Source: Marivita hallyeonensis
GTDB taxonomy: Bacteria > Pseudomonadota > Alphaproteobacteria > Rhodobacterales > Rhodobacteraceae
Assembly (NCBI RefSeq): GCF_900129875.1
Contig: NZ_FQXC01000004.1
Location: forward strand, 558,001-622,000
DNA length: 64,000 nucleotides
Direction of reading: 5' to 3'
Under the pieces are notes generated by a model. The model had not been told where the DNA came from. It saw only the letters and a program-made list of their open reading frames with translations, and did no database searches. Positions 36,203-45,836 of the stretch are shown one piece after another. Made by a program: the position numbers and the translations under genes. Each line of letters starts with the position of its first letter. Position 1 is the stretch's first letter.

Positions 36203-37180
36203 ATGTATGCACAGATGATCAAATCCGAGGCGAGCGCAGAAGATCCTGAGAAGCTCGCCGCCTTTCAAGCCCGCATCGACGCGGGCGAAAAGATCGAACC
36301 GAAGGATTGGATGCCGGAGGGCTACCGCAAGACGCTTATCCGGCAAATCGGGCAGCACGCTCATTCCGAGATCGTGGGCCAATTGCCCGAGGGCAACTGG
36401 ATCACCCGCGCGCCGACGCTGGAGCGCAAGGCAATCCTGCTGGCAAAGGTGCAGGATGAGGCGGGCCACGGGCTCTATCTTTACTGTGCTGCCGAAACAC
36501 TCGGCGTCAGCCGTGATGAACTCACCGAGATGTTGCTTGACGGGCGCATGAAGTATTCGTCGATCTTCAATTACCCGACGCTGACTTGGGCCGACATGGG
36601 CGCTGTCGGCTGGCTGGTTGATGGTGCGGCGATCATGAATCAGGTGCCGCTGCAGCGTACCAGCTTTGGACCATATTCCCGCGCGATGATCCGGATCTGC
36701 AAGGAAGAGTCGTTCCATCAACGTCAGGGCTACGACATCATGATGAAGATGGCCCGGGGCACAGATGCCCAGCGCAAGATGGCACAGGATGCGCTCAACC
36801 GGTTCTGGTATCCGTCACTCATGATGTTCGGGCCGTCGGACAAGGACAGCGTGCATTCCGCGCAGTCGATGGCGTGGAAAATCAAGATGAACACCAATGA
36901 CGAGCTGCGCCAGAAATTCGTCGATCAGACTGTGCCACAGGCCGAATACCTTGGCCTCACCGTGCCGGACCCGAACCTGACATGGAACGAAGAGAAGGGC
37001 GGCTACGACTTCTCGGAACCCGACTGGTCCGAATTCTTCGAGGTGATCAAGGGCAATGGCCCCTGCAACACCGAACGGCTGGAGGCGCGCAACAAAGCGT
37101 GGGACGACGGCGCGTGGGTGCGCGAGGGGCTTATGGCGCATGCTGCCAAGAAACGCGCGGCGAAACTGGCCGCGGAATAG
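36203..37180 (+). CDS. paaA: Ring-1,2-phenylacetyl-CoA epoxidase subunit PaaA
   Basis: Catalytic subunit of the diiron multicomponent epoxidase that turns phenylacetyl-CoA into its 1,2-epoxide. The 325-residue protein has the four-helix diiron features: a glutamate in [27 protein letters not shown] (written [12 protein letters not shown], the ExxH-type ligand), and [12 protein letters not shown] (second ExxH). These match PaaA of Escherichia coli. GGAT and GAGAG lie just before ATG 36203. Confidence 0.96.
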   Translation: MYAQMIKSEASAEDPEKLAAFQARIDAGEKIEPKDWMPEGYRKTLIRQIGQHAHSEIVGQLPEGNWITRAPTLERKAILLAKVQDEAGHGLYLYCAAETLGVSRDELTEMLLDGRMKYSSIFNYPTLTWADMGAVGWLVDGAAIMNQVPLQRTSFGPYSRAMIRICKEESFHQRQGYDIMMKMARGTDAQRKMAQDALNRFWYPSLMMFGPSDKDSVHSAQSMAWKIKMNTNDELRQKFVDQTVPQAEYLGLTVPDPNLTWNEEKGGYDFSEPDWSEFFEVIKGNGPCNTERLEARNKAWDDGAWVREGLMAHAAKKRAAKLAAE

Positions 37181-37249
37181 CTCATCTGCCTTTGCAGGCA
37201 TCTTCGCGCAAAAAGCCGTCAGGCGCGACAGGCGACAGGAGAAACCGAC

Positions 37250-37534
37250 ATGTCGAAGGAATGGCCCCTCTGGGAAGTGTTCGTGCGCAGCCAGCACGGG
37301 CTGAACCACCGCCATGTGGGAAGCCTCCATGCACCGGACGCGGAAATGGCCCTGAAGAACGCGCGCGATGTCTATACGCGGCGCAATGAAGGGCTCAGCA
37401 TTTGGGTGGTCGAGGCACGGCACATCACCGCCTCGTCCCCGTCAGACAAGGGGCCGCTCTATGAGCCCTCGGAAAGCAAGGTCTACCGGCACCCGACGTT
37501 CTTCGACATTCCCGATGAAGCGGGCCACATGTGA
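37250..37534 (+). CDS. paaB: Phenylacetyl-CoA epoxidase subunit PaaB
   Basis: A 94-residue accessory subunit that links PaaAC dimers and is needed for full activity. It has the conserved WPLWEVFVRSQHGLNHRHVGSLHAPD and a conserved NARDVYTRRNEGLSIWVV block (both seen here, quoted in part: EVFVRSQHGLNHRHVGSLHA). GGAG lies eight bases before the ATG. Its TGA overlaps the paaC ATG. Confidence 0.95.
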   Translation: MSKEWPLWEVFVRSQHGLNHRHVGSLHAPDAEMALKNARDVYTRRNEGLSIWVVEARHITASSPSDKGPLYEPSESKVYRHPTFFDIPDEAGHM

Positions 37535-38295
37535 TGACGACGCAGGACGCATTGTTCGAATACCTTTTGCGACTAGGGGACAACACGCTGATCCTTGGCC
37601 ATCGTGTGAGTGAATGGTGCGGGCACGCGCCGGTTCTGGAAGAGGACATCGCGCTGGCCAACACGGCGCTCGATCTGATCGGACAGACGCAGATGTGGCT
37701 TGGCCTTGCCGGTGAGGTTGAAGGCAAGGGGCGCAGCGCCGATGATCTGGCCATGCTACGCGATGTCTGGGATTTCCGGAATGTGCTGCTGGTCGAACAA
37801 CCCAACGGCGATTTCGGCCAGACCATCCTTCGGCAGTTCCTGTTCGATGCCTTCCACTTCGATCTGCTGACCGGCCTGACAAAGGCGTCGGATGACCGCG
37901 TCGCATCAATCGCGGCGAAAGCGGTGAAGGAGGTGACCTACCATCTTGATCGGTCAAGCGAGACCGTGATCGGGCTGGGGGATGGAACCGAGGAAAGCCA
38001 TACGCGCATGCAGGCCGCGCTGGACCGGTTGTGGCCCTATGTCGGCGAGCTTTTCGCGGCAGACGAGGTGGATGCAGCGATGCAAGACGCGGGCATTGCG
38101 CCCGATCTGTCAGAGCTCAGCAGCTCTTATCACACCAGAATGTCGGCCGTGCTGGCCGAAGCGACGCTCGTCGCGCCCGAGGGCGGGTTTGCGCATTCCG
38201 GCGGGAAGACCGGGTTCCGGCATTCCGAACATCTGGGGCATTTGCTCACTCAGATGCAGTGGTTGCAGCGGGCCTACCCCGGGGCGCAATGGTGA
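37534..38295 (+). CDS. paaC: Phenylacetyl-CoA epoxidase subunit PaaC
   Basis: The structural, catalytically inactive ferritin-like partner of PaaA. The 253-residue protein has LRLGDNTLILGHRVSEWCGHAP near the N terminus, EEDIALANTALDLIGQTQMW, and FLFDAFHFDLL, all standard PaaC blocks. The ATG at 37534 overlaps the paaB stop (TGATG); a GTG one codon upstream is possible but less likely. Confidence 0.94.
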   Translation: MTTQDALFEYLLRLGDNTLILGHRVSEWCGHAPVLEEDIALANTALDLIGQTQMWLGLAGEVEGKGRSADDLAMLRDVWDFRNVLLVEQPNGDFGQTILRQFLFDAFHFDLLTGLTKASDDRVASIAAKAVKEVTYHLDRSSETVIGLGDGTEESHTRMQAALDRLWPYVGELFAADEVDAAMQDAGIAPDLSELSSSYHTRMSAVLAEATLVAPEGGFAHSGGKTGFRHSEHLGHLLTQMQWLQRAYPGAQW

Positions 38296-38296
38296 T

Positions 38297-38755
38297 ATGC
38301 GACCCGAGGTTTCCACAATCTGGACATGGCTCGACGCGGTGCCTGATCCCGAGATCCCGGTGATCTCTGTCGTCGATCTGGGGATCGTGCGGGATGTGTC
38401 GTGGGTCGGGGATACCTTGGAAGTGGCGGTCACGCCCACCTATTCCGGATGCCCGGCGACCTCCGTGATTGCCATGGATATCGAAACCGCGCTGCGGGAC
38501 AACGGTATCACGGATCTTCGGATCAAGACCCAGATCGCGCCGCCTTGGACCACGGAGTGGTTGTCGGAAAAAGGCCGTGCTCGGCTTGAGGCGTATGGCA
38601 TCGCTCCACCCTCACCCGCTGGCGGACCGGATCACTGCCCGCGGTGCCAAAGCACCCGCGTGACCCGGGTCAGCCAGTTCGGCTCGACTCCCTGCAAGGC
38701 ACACTGGCGCTGCGATGCCTGCCTCGAACCCTTCGATTACTTCAAATGCATCTGA
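38297..38755 (+). CDS. paaD: Phenylacetyl-CoA epoxidase assembly protein PaaD
   Basis: A 152-residue protein of the MIP18/SufT-like family, thought to mature the iron-sulfur or diiron centres of the epoxidase. The N-terminal domain has VPDPEIPVISVVDLGIVRDV and TPTYSGCPATSVI (conserved Cys). The C terminus is a zinc-ribbon-like segment with CPRCQS, and CDACLEPFDYFKC. The ATG is one base past the paaC stop. The frame continues upstream through paaC, but that part is not family sequence. Confidence 0.93.
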   Translation: MRPEVSTIWTWLDAVPDPEIPVISVVDLGIVRDVSWVGDTLEVAVTPTYSGCPATSVIAMDIETALRDNGITDLRIKTQIAPPWTTEWLSEKGRARLEAYGIAPPSPAGGPDHCPRCQSTRVTRVSQFGSTPCKAHWRCDACLEPFDYFKCI

Positions 38756-38770
38756 CTGTAAGGCCCTGAC

Positions 38771-39835
38771 ATGGCGCGCTTCTTTCCATTGACCGTCACC
38801 CATGTGGACAAGACCACCCGCGATGCTGTCGCCGTGACGTTGGAAGCCAGGGATGGCGGAGACTTTTCCTTCAAGCAGGGACAATACCTGACGTTCAAGC
38901 GCGACTTCGACGGGACGGAAATCCGTCGGTCCTACTCAATCTGCTCTGGCGTGCAGGAAAACAAGCTGCAGGTGGGCATCAAACGTGTGGCCGACGGTGC
39001 GTTTTCGGAATGGGCCAACACGGAGTTGCAGCCCGGCATGGTTATCGACGCGATGGAACCGATGGGGCGCTTCTACACCGCGCTGGAGCCTGATCGCGCG
39101 AAATCCTACCTTGCTTTTGCGGGCGGCTCGGGGATCACGCCTGTGCTGTCGATCCTGAAAACGGTGCTGGTGGCCGAACCGCAGTCACGCTTCACGCTGG
39201 TTTACGCCAATCGCAGCGTCAGCTCGATCATGTTCCGGGAAGAGCTGGAAGACCTGAAAAACCAGCACATGGGGCGCTTCAACGTCATTCATGTACTTGA
39301 AACCGACGCGCAGGATATCGAGCTTTTCCAGGGGCGCGTCGATGCGGATAAATGCGCGGCCCTGTTTTCCGGTTGGATCGATATCGAAGATGTGGACCTT
39401 GCCTTCATCTGCGGCCCGGAACCGATGATGCTGGCCATCGCCAAGGCGTTGCAGGATCATGGGCTGACGAAAGACCAGATCAAGTTCGAGCTTTTTGCCA
39501 GCGCGCAGACTGGGCGATTGGAGCGTCGCAAGACCCGCCGCGACGCCGCGACCCAAGCCGCGGTTGAAGCCAGTGTCACGGTGGACGGCATCTCGCGCAC
39601 GTTCGAGATGTCTCGCGATGCCACCGTGTTGGAAGCAGCACTGGAGAACGCGCTCGATGCGCCGCATGCCTGTAAGGCTGGTGTCTGTTCGACCTGCAAA
39701 TGCAAGGTAATCGAAGGCGAGGTCGAGATGGTCGTGAACCATGCGCTAGAGGATTACGAGGTGCGTGCGGGTTATGTTCTGTCGTGCCAATCCTATCCGC
39801 TGACCGACAGGCTGGTTGTGACCTACGACGCGTGA
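38771..39835 (+). CDS. paaE: Phenylacetyl-CoA epoxidase reductase subunit PaaE
   Basis: Passes electrons from NADPH to the epoxidase. The 354-residue protein has an FAD domain with RRSYSICSG (about residues 56-64), an NAD(P) domain with FAGGSGITPVLSILKTVL and CGPEPMMLAIAKAL, and a C-terminal 2Fe-2S ferredoxin domain with four cysteines in CKAGVCSTCKCKV plus the distal LSCQSYP. Domain order matches PaaE of other bacteria. It is the last gene of this coupled paa run. Confidence 0.95.
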   Translation: MARFFPLTVTHVDKTTRDAVAVTLEARDGGDFSFKQGQYLTFKRDFDGTEIRRSYSICSGVQENKLQVGIKRVADGAFSEWANTELQPGMVIDAMEPMGRFYTALEPDRAKSYLAFAGGSGITPVLSILKTVLVAEPQSRFTLVYANRSVSSIMFREELEDLKNQHMGRFNVIHVLETDAQDIELFQGRVDADKCAALFSGWIDIEDVDLAFICGPEPMMLAIAKALQDHGLTKDQIKFELFASAQTGRLERRKTRRDAATQAAVEASVTVDGISRTFEMSRDATVLEAALENALDAPHACKAGVCSTCKCKVIEGEVEMVVNHALEDYEVRAGYVLSCQSYPLTDRLVVTYDA

Positions 39836-39848
39836 TTGCAGCCGAACG

Positions 39849-41033
39849 TCACGTGAGTTTCACGGCCGCTCCTGCGTTTTGCGCCATCAGAACCTCTGCT
39901 TTGGCGAAAAGATGATCCAACCTCGGATCCTCTTTCTGGTGGTGAGCGATACGCCTGTTTGATCCGACCGCGCCATTTGGCGGGATCCGGTTCCCAACTC
40001 GTCGGCGCAACGCCAGTTTTTCGAGCTTGTGAATTTCGGACATCAGATCGATGGCGTGCACGTCAACATTGACGCGATGTCCGACAGCACCGTTCAGCGC
40101 GTAAGGATCTTCGGTCGCTGCGCGGTGCACGCGGATCTTCGTTGCCTCGACATCGATCACTTCAGCCTGCGTCATGGGCAAGACCAGCGTCGCGCTGCCG
40201 TAAACGGTGGCGAGGTCGCATCGAGGGAGTTCAGACATCAGGCGCAGGCGCATCGCCGCCACGAGACGTTTGCGCATGCGCGATGTGTTCCAGATCGAAA
40301 ACACGTTTGTGGGACGCACGACGACCACCAGCGCGGTCGTGAATGACCCATCAGCCAGTGCCGTGGCACGCACCATGCATTCGCGCCGCAGCGCCGACAG
40401 CGGCAGCAATCCGGTCTCATGATCCACAACTGCCGATGCCCGCAAGGCCTCCTCTGTGTCGAAGCTGCGTTTCTCGGCCTCAAGCGCGCTCGCCAAAAAC
40501 GGCACCGTCAAAAGGTTCAGAGCAAGCACGGGACCGGCAGCTTTGGTAAAAAACCAGAACGCAATGTCGGCGGGCAGAATTACGCCTGCCACCAGATGTG
40601 TCGACATCATCGCAGCGAGAACGACGAAGGCGCGCAAGCTCCGCGTTTGTTCGTTTTGGTGGAGCCGTTGCCAGAGCGCACCCGCCGCAAGGGCGATCAT
40701 CATGCCCAAAAGGCCCGACCACATACCGACCCCGCCGATGCCAGCCCGCCCGGCCATCGCGATGATCAGCGTGAGGATTGCGCCCCGTGTGCCAAGAAAC
40801 GCACCGGCAAGCGCAATGGGGACGTTGCGCAAATCGACGATCATGCCCGGAAAGGGCTCGATCGGATGGTGCATTTCAAGAAGCGCGACAAAACCGAAAC
40901 TTGCGCCCAAGCTAAGCTCTGCAACAACGGGCATGTGAACAAGACGGCGCAGGCGTGCGTAAGCGAACCCAAGCGCGATCACCAGTCCAAGTGCAGCAAC
41001 CAGATCAAGCCAAGCAGCAACAACCGTATTCAT
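39849..41033 (-). CDS. Membrane protein with LytS-type 5TM region and degenerate GGDEF domain
   Basis: About 394 residues. Residues 1-190 contain five or six membrane helices of the 5TM-LYT type, with the telltale DLRNVPIALAGAFLGTRGA. The C-terminal half aligns with a GGDEF domain: VDHETGLLPLSALRREC stands where active cyclases have DxLTGLxNRR. The catalytic GGDEF itself is not recognisable (the region reads ATVYGSATLVLPMT). It is therefore unlikely to make cyclic di-GMP. The frame opens at a TTG (41051); ATG 41033 has GGGGG five bases upstream. It sits opposite to paaE, between paaE and paaK; a sensing role is a guess. Confidence 0.75.
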   Translation of the reverse strand: MNTVVAAWLDLVAALGLVIALGFAYARLRRLVHMPVVAELSLGASFGFVALLEMHHPIEPFPGMIVDLRNVPIALAGAFLGTRGAILTLIIAMAGRAGIGGVGMWSGLLGMMIALAAGALWQRLHQNEQTRSLRAFVVLAAMMSTHLVAGVILPADIAFWFFTKAAGPVLALNLLTVPFLASALEAEKRSFDTEEALRASAVVDHETGLLPLSALRRECMVRATALADGSFTTALVVVVRPTNVFSIWNTSRMRKRLVAAMRLRLMSELPRCDLATVYGSATLVLPMTQAEVIDVEATKIRVHRAATEDPYALNGAVGHRVNVDVHAIDLMSEIHKLEKLALRRRVGNRIPPNGAVGSNRRIAHHQKEDPRLDHLFAKAEVLMAQNAGAAVKLT

Positions 41034-41140
41034 CGAAACCCCCGTCTCCAATTAAAAAAGACATTGGAGGCAGAGGTTTAAGAGAGGCTTAGCAGATCAA
41101 ATTTTCCACAGTTTGCAACGTGCCACAGGAGAACGACGCT

Positions 41141-42448
41141 CTAGGTTCCGCGCTTATCGACGACGCGCACGGCCTTGCCTTGCGACCGCGCCACGCTGCC
41201 GGGATCACCGACCTGGACCTCGACTGAAACACCGACATGGTCCTTGATCCGCTCGGTCAGCATGGTCGCCGCAGCCTGACGAGACAGGTCACTGGCTGCC
41301 GTAGGTTCGGCTTCGACCAGCACCCGCATCGCATCCATGCGGCCAGCATTGTAAAGCTCGATCTGGAAATATGGCGCGAGGCCACCGGTCGCCATGACCT
41401 CTTCCTCGATCTGGGTCGGAAAGACGTTCACGCCGCGCAGGATCATCATGTCGTCGCTGCGCCCGGTGATCTTTTCCATGCGCCGCATCGTGCGCGCCGT
41501 GCCAGGCAAGAGCCGGGTCAGGTCGCGCGTCCGGTACCGGATGACCGGCATGCCCTCTTTGGTGAGCGTCGTGAAAACCAGTTCACCGCGCTCTCCATCC
41601 GGCAGAACCTCTCCTGTTTCGGGATCGATGATCTCGGGATAGAAATGATCTTCCCAGATATGCAGACCGTCTTTGGTCTCAACGCATTCATTCGCGACAC
41701 CCGGTCCGATGACTTCGGACAGCCCGTAGATGTCGACCGCGTGCATGTCGAACGCCTCTTCGATCTCCTGCCGCATCGCGTTGGTCCACGGTTCTGCCCC
41801 GAAGACACCAACCTCCAACGAAGACGCCCGAGGATCGAGGCCTGCTTTGTGAAATGCCTCGAGAATGTTGAGAATATAGGACGGTGTGACCATGATCCCT
41901 TTGGGTCGGAAGTCGGTGATCAGGCTCACCTGCTTCTCGGTCTGGCCGCCCCCCATCGGAACCACGGTTCCGCCCAGCTTTTCCACCCCGTAATGCGCGC
42001 CCAGGCCGCCGGTGAATAGGCCATAGCCATAAGCCACGTGAACCATGTCGCCTGACCGCAATCCCGAAGCCCGCAACGACCGCGCGACCACATCGGCCCA
42101 CATGTCGATATCGTTCTTGGTGTAACCCACCACGGTCGGCTTGCCCGTCGTGCCCGAGGAGGCGTGGATGCGCACGATCTTGTCGCGCGGCACGGCAAAC
42201 AGTCCGAAGGGATAATTGTCGCGCAGATCGGATTTCAGGGTGAACGGGAATCTCGCGAGGTCCGACAGATCTCCAAGGTCATCTGGATGCACACCTACTG
42301 CATCGAATTTCTCTTTATACATCGGCACGTTGTCGTAGGCATGGCGCAACGACCAGCGAAGCCGATCCAGTTGCAATGCCCGAATTTCGTCAATCGATGC
42401 CAGCTCGATCGGGTCAAGATCGGACGGCTTTGGTGACAAATCCTTCAT
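41141..42448 (-). CDS. paaK: Phenylacetate-CoA ligase
   Basis: Activates phenylacetate with ATP and CoA, the entry step of the pathway. The 435-residue protein is an AMP-forming ligase of the PaaK type: HASSGTTGKPTVVGYT (P-loop-like, about residues 94-109), YGLFTGGLGAHYG, YGLSEVIGPGVANEC, and RTRDLTRLLPGTARTMRRM with a C-terminal lid that includes ILRGVNVFPTQIEE. It is on the opposite strand from paaA-E, in one unit with paaI (paaI first). Confidence 0.95.
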   Translation of the reverse strand: MKDLSPKPSDLDPIELASIDEIRALQLDRLRWSLRHAYDNVPMYKEKFDAVGVHPDDLGDLSDLARFPFTLKSDLRDNYPFGLFAVPRDKIVRIHASSGTTGKPTVVGYTKNDIDMWADVVARSLRASGLRSGDMVHVAYGYGLFTGGLGAHYGVEKLGGTVVPMGGGQTEKQVSLITDFRPKGIMVTPSYILNILEAFHKAGLDPRASSLEVGVFGAEPWTNAMRQEIEEAFDMHAVDIYGLSEVIGPGVANECVETKDGLHIWEDHFYPEIIDPETGEVLPDGERGELVFTTLTKEGMPVIRYRTRDLTRLLPGTARTMRRMEKITGRSDDMMILRGVNVFPTQIEEEVMATGGLAPYFQIELYNAGRMDAMRVLVEAEPTAASDLSRQAAATMLTERIKDHVGVSVEVQVGDPGSVARSQGKAVRVVDKRGT

Positions 42449-42464
42449 GCGTTTGGCGCCTCCC

Positions 42465-42893
42465 CTACGCCTCTTCGAACACCTGCCCGTTGATCGCGCG
42501 CGACATGCCGCGGAATTCGGCGATCAGCGTTCCGGACTGATTGGTCACGCGCACGTCTGTGATGCCATTTCGCCCCGTCAGCGAGATTTCTGTCGCCTGC
42601 GCCGTCAGCCGGTCCCCCAATCGGCCAGAGGCGATATAGCTGATCACGTTATGCTGCGCGACGGTTGCCTGATTGCGGCTGTTGCAGGCAAAGGCAAAAG
42701 CGCTGTCAGCCAGTGCAAAGATCACACCGCCGTGGCACATACCGTGACCGTTGCTATGGTGTCGTTCCACAGTCAGTTCAAGCGTTGCCTCGCCTTCGGC
42801 GACATGGATCAATTCAAACCCCATCCACTGCGATGCCTTATCCTGGCTCCACATGGTTTGGGCGGCTTTTTGGGCGCGGTCGTCAGGTGTCAT
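42465..42893 (-). CDS. paaI: Hydroxyphenylacetyl-CoA thioesterase PaaI
   Basis: A hotdog-fold thioesterase that frees CoA from dead-end ring-hydroxylated intermediates. The 142-residue protein has GHGMCHGGVIFALADSAFAFACN, the hotdog motif with the catalytic aspartate in LADSAF and the HGG turn. Length fits PaaI of Escherichia coli (140). The frame also opens at a TTG 36 bases further out; ATG 42893 matches the family N terminus but neither start has a clear ribosome-binding site. It diverges from paaZ with a gap of under 70 bases. Confidence 0.9.
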   Translation of the reverse strand: MTPDDRAQKAAQTMWSQDKASQWMGFELIHVAEGEATLELTVERHHSNGHGMCHGGVIFALADSAFAFACNSRNQATVAQHNVISYIASGRLGDRLTAQATEISLTGRNGITDVRVTNQSGTLIAEFRGMSRAINGQVFEEA

Positions 42894-42960
42894 GGCCGCG
42901 ACGCTTGCATGAAGTGCGCGCGCGGTCAAATACTTAGGGCATAGCGAGGGAGACGCAGAT

Positions 42961-45003
42961 ATGACGGTTCAAGACGTGCAGAGTTTCGTTGCCGGTCAAT
43001 GGCTTGAGCCAGACAGCGGCGCACGGGACATCGCCGATGCGGCAACCGGCAAGATCATCGCCCGAGCGGGACGGGATCGGCTCGACACGACCGCCATGAT
43101 CGATCACTCGGTAACTGTCGGCAGCCCCGCGTTAAAGGCGATGACCTTCCACGACCGGGCGCGGATGCTCAAAGCGCTTGCCTTGTATCTGCAGGACCAC
43201 AAACAGGTCCTCTACGGTCTCAGCTTCTCGACCGGGGCGACGCAAAAGGATCACCTCATCGATGTGGATGGCGGCATCGGAACGATGCTTGTCATCGCCT
43301 CAAAGGGTCGCCGAGAGATGCCGGACAGCCACGTTTATCTGGACGGCGGGACCGAGATGTTGTCTCGCAAGGGCAGTTTCCTGGGGCAGCATGTCTGTAC
43401 GCCGTTGCACGGCGTTGCAGTGCACATCAACGCGTTCAATTTCCCCGTTTGGGGGATGCTGGAAAAGCTTGCGCCGACGCTCCTTGCCGGGATGCCGGCA
43501 ATTGTGAAACCGGCGACGGCCACCTGCTATGTCACGGAGGCCTGCGTTCGGCTGATGCTGCAGAGCGGGATTTTACCAGATGGTACAATTCAGCTGGTGA
43601 CGGGCGGAACGGGTGACCTTCTGGATCGGCTCGGATCGCAGGATGTGGTCAGCTTCACAGGCTCGGCCGATACCGCATTCAAGCTCCGCAGCGCGCCGAC
43701 CCTTTTGCGCGAGTCCGTGCGGTTCGTGGCAGAGCAAGACAGCCTGAACGCCTCGATCCTTGGCAATGACGCGGTGCCGGGCACGCCGGAGTTCGACATC
43801 TTCATCAAGGAGGTGCATCGCGAGATGACCACGAAAACGGGTCAGAAATGCACGGCAATCCGCCGGATCATCGTGCCCGATTCACAGGTCGATGCGGTCA
43901 TTTCGGCGGTGTCTTCGAAACTTGCCGACACCACCATCGGCGATCCGCGCGATCCGAAGACACGCATGGGTGCACTGGTGTCGCAAAGCCAGAGGCGCGA
44001 TGTGCTTGAGAAAGCCAACGCGCTTGGGCAAGAGGCCGAGCGTGTGTTCGGAGATCCCGACGCGTTCGAGGTGCAGGGGGCCGATGCGGAAAACGGCGCA
44101 TTCCTGCCGCCCATGCTATACCACTGCGCGGACCCGGATCACGCGACGACAGTCCATGACACCGAGGCATTCGGTCCGGTTGCGACTGTCATGGGCTACC
44201 GCGACATCGATCACGCCATTTCATTGGTGAACAAGGGCGCAGGCAGCCTCGTGGCTTCGGTCATCACCCATGATCCCGATGTGGCGCGCGAGGTGGTGAT
44301 GGGCGCTGGCGCGTATCATGGCCGCCTCTACTTCAACAACCGCGACAGCATGGACGAGGCGACGGGCCACGGATCGCCGCTGCCCCACATGGTGCATGGC
44401 GGTCCTGGACGCGCGGGCGGGGGTGAGGAACTGGGCGGTGTGCGAGGCGTGTTGCACTATATGCAGCGCACAGCGGTTCAGGGCAGTCCTGACATTCTGA
44501 CCAAGGTCACAGGTCAGTGGGTGCCGGGCAGCAAGACCGTGAAAGGCCCGGAACACCCGTTCCGGCGCACGTTCCACGACCTTCAGATCGGCGAGAGCCT
44601 GACGACGTCGGAACGGCAAGTCAGCATCGAAGATATCGAAACCTTCGCGCATTTCACCGGCGACACGTTTTACGCACATATGGACGAAGACGCCGCGCTG
44701 CGAAATCCGTTCTTCCCGGGTCGCGTCGCACATGGGTATCTGCTCTTGAGCTTTGCCGCCGGGCTGTTCGTCGATCCGGACGAAGGTCCGGTTCTGGCGA
44801 ACACCGGCCTCAACACGCTACGCTTTCAACAACCGGTCAGCGCGGGTGACAGCATACACGTGCACCTCACGGTCAAGAAGAAAACCCCGCGCACCGACAC
44901 CTACGGAGAAGTGCGATGGCATGTGCTTATCCGCAATCAGAAGGGCGAAACTGTTGCAGAGTATGAACTTCTGACGATGAATGCCTACGAGGCGGCCGCT
45001 TGA
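42961..45003 (+). CDS. paaZ: Bifunctional oxepin-CoA hydrolase / 3-oxo-5,6-dehydrosuberyl-CoA semialdehyde dehydrogenase
   Basis: Opens the oxepin-CoA ring and oxidises the resulting aldehyde. The 680-residue protein is a fusion: residues 1-520 are an aldehyde dehydrogenase, with FVAEQDSLNASIL (catalytic Glu) and GQKCTAIRRI (nucleophile Cys); residues about 535-680 are a MaoC-type hydratase with HFTGDTFYAHMDEDAA (Asp and His of the active site) and FPGRVAHGYLLLSFAAG. Length equals that of the E. coli enzyme. GAGGG lies about ten bases before the ATG. Confidence 0.96.
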   Translation: MTVQDVQSFVAGQWLEPDSGARDIADAATGKIIARAGRDRLDTTAMIDHSVTVGSPALKAMTFHDRARMLKALALYLQDHKQVLYGLSFSTGATQKDHLIDVDGGIGTMLVIASKGRREMPDSHVYLDGGTEMLSRKGSFLGQHVCTPLHGVAVHINAFNFPVWGMLEKLAPTLLAGMPAIVKPATATCYVTEACVRLMLQSGILPDGTIQLVTGGTGDLLDRLGSQDVVSFTGSADTAFKLRSAPTLLRESVRFVAEQDSLNASILGNDAVPGTPEFDIFIKEVHREMTTKTGQKCTAIRRIIVPDSQVDAVISAVSSKLADTTIGDPRDPKTRMGALVSQSQRRDVLEKANALGQEAERVFGDPDAFEVQGADAENGAFLPPMLYHCADPDHATTVHDTEAFGPVATVMGYRDIDHAISLVNKGAGSLVASVITHDPDVAREVVMGAGAYHGRLYFNNRDSMDEATGHGSPLPHMVHGGPGRAGGGEELGGVRGVLHYMQRTAVQGSPDILTKVTGQWVPGSKTVKGPEHPFRRTFHDLQIGESLTTSERQVSIEDIETFAHFTGDTFYAHMDEDAALRNPFFPGRVAHGYLLLSFAAGLFVDPDEGPVLANTGLNTLRFQQPVSAGDSIHVHLTVKKKTPRTDTYGEVRWHVLIRNQKGETVAEYELLTMNAYEAAA

Positions 45004-45041
45004 CGCTTGGCGGCGGAGAACGCAGCGCGTAACGGTGGACT

Positions 45042-45836
45042 ATGAAGTCTGCCGATTTCGATCACCTGATACATCGCCTTCTGGGCCAGACACCGCCGCG
45101 TGTTTGGTCGCTCTTGGTCACGATGTTCGGCGATCTGGCTTTGGCCCCTGACGCGCGGTTGAGCGGCGCATGCGTGAACGCGCTGACCGCGGCCATCGGG
45201 ATCAAGCCAGAGGCCACGCGCGTCGCCTTGCATCGCTTGCGGAAGGAAGGCTGGATCGAGAGCCAGCGCGTCGGTCGGCAATCGCGGTACGGTCTGACCA
45301 ACCTTGGACGGTCGGAAACGCAAGCAGCCCGGCCGCGCGTCTACGCGACCGGGTCGCCGGACACATATCCAGTTGTTGCCCTTGATGACCCATCCACGGC
45401 CATGGTGGCCGAAGACAAGGGCCTTGGCCACACAACCGTGCGTATCGGGCCGCATTGCGTCGTGACCTTGGACACTGCGCGGGCCGACACGGATCTGGTT
45501 CTGACGATGACCCCTTCGGATCGCGTTCCGAACTGGGTGGCCGAAAAGCTTTGCCCAACGGAGGTGCAGACTGCATCCGCCGCTCTGGAAACACGGTTTC
45601 GTTCGCTCGTCGATACGCACGAGTTGGCGGCGCTGACAGTCTTGCAACGCACCGCGCTGCGGGTGAGCGTTGTTCATGAATGGCGAAGGTTGATCCTGCG
45701 GGTTCCGGATTTCCCGGATCACCTGTTCTCGGAAGGTTGGCGCGGTCCTGCGTGCCGTGGCTTGCTCCATGATCTCTTGACGGCTCTTCCCGCCCCGAAC
45801 CTGAGCGATCTTGAAGACCACCTTGGCGATACCTGA
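45042..45836 (+). CDS. paaX: Phenylacetate pathway repressor PaaX
   Basis: A 264-residue transcription regulator that represses paa genes and is released by phenylacetyl-CoA. The N-terminal winged-helix domain (about residues 20-85) includes LSGACVNALTAAIGIKPEATRVALHRLRKEGWIESQ (clearest in IKPEATRVALHRLRKEGW), the PaaX family signature, followed by GRQSRYGLTNLGR and a C-terminal effector domain. It lies just downstream of paaZ and probably shares its promoter. Operators could not be identified by eye. Confidence 0.92.
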   Translation: MKSADFDHLIHRLLGQTPPRVWSLLVTMFGDLALAPDARLSGACVNALTAAIGIKPEATRVALHRLRKEGWIESQRVGRQSRYGLTNLGRSETQAARPRVYATGSPDTYPVVALDDPSTAMVAEDKGLGHTTVRIGPHCVVTLDTARADTDLVLTMTPSDRVPNWVAEKLCPTEVQTASAALETRFRSLVDTHELAALTVLQRTALRVSVVHEWRRLILRVPDFPDHLFSEGWRGPACRGLLHDLLTALPAPNLSDLEDHLGDT

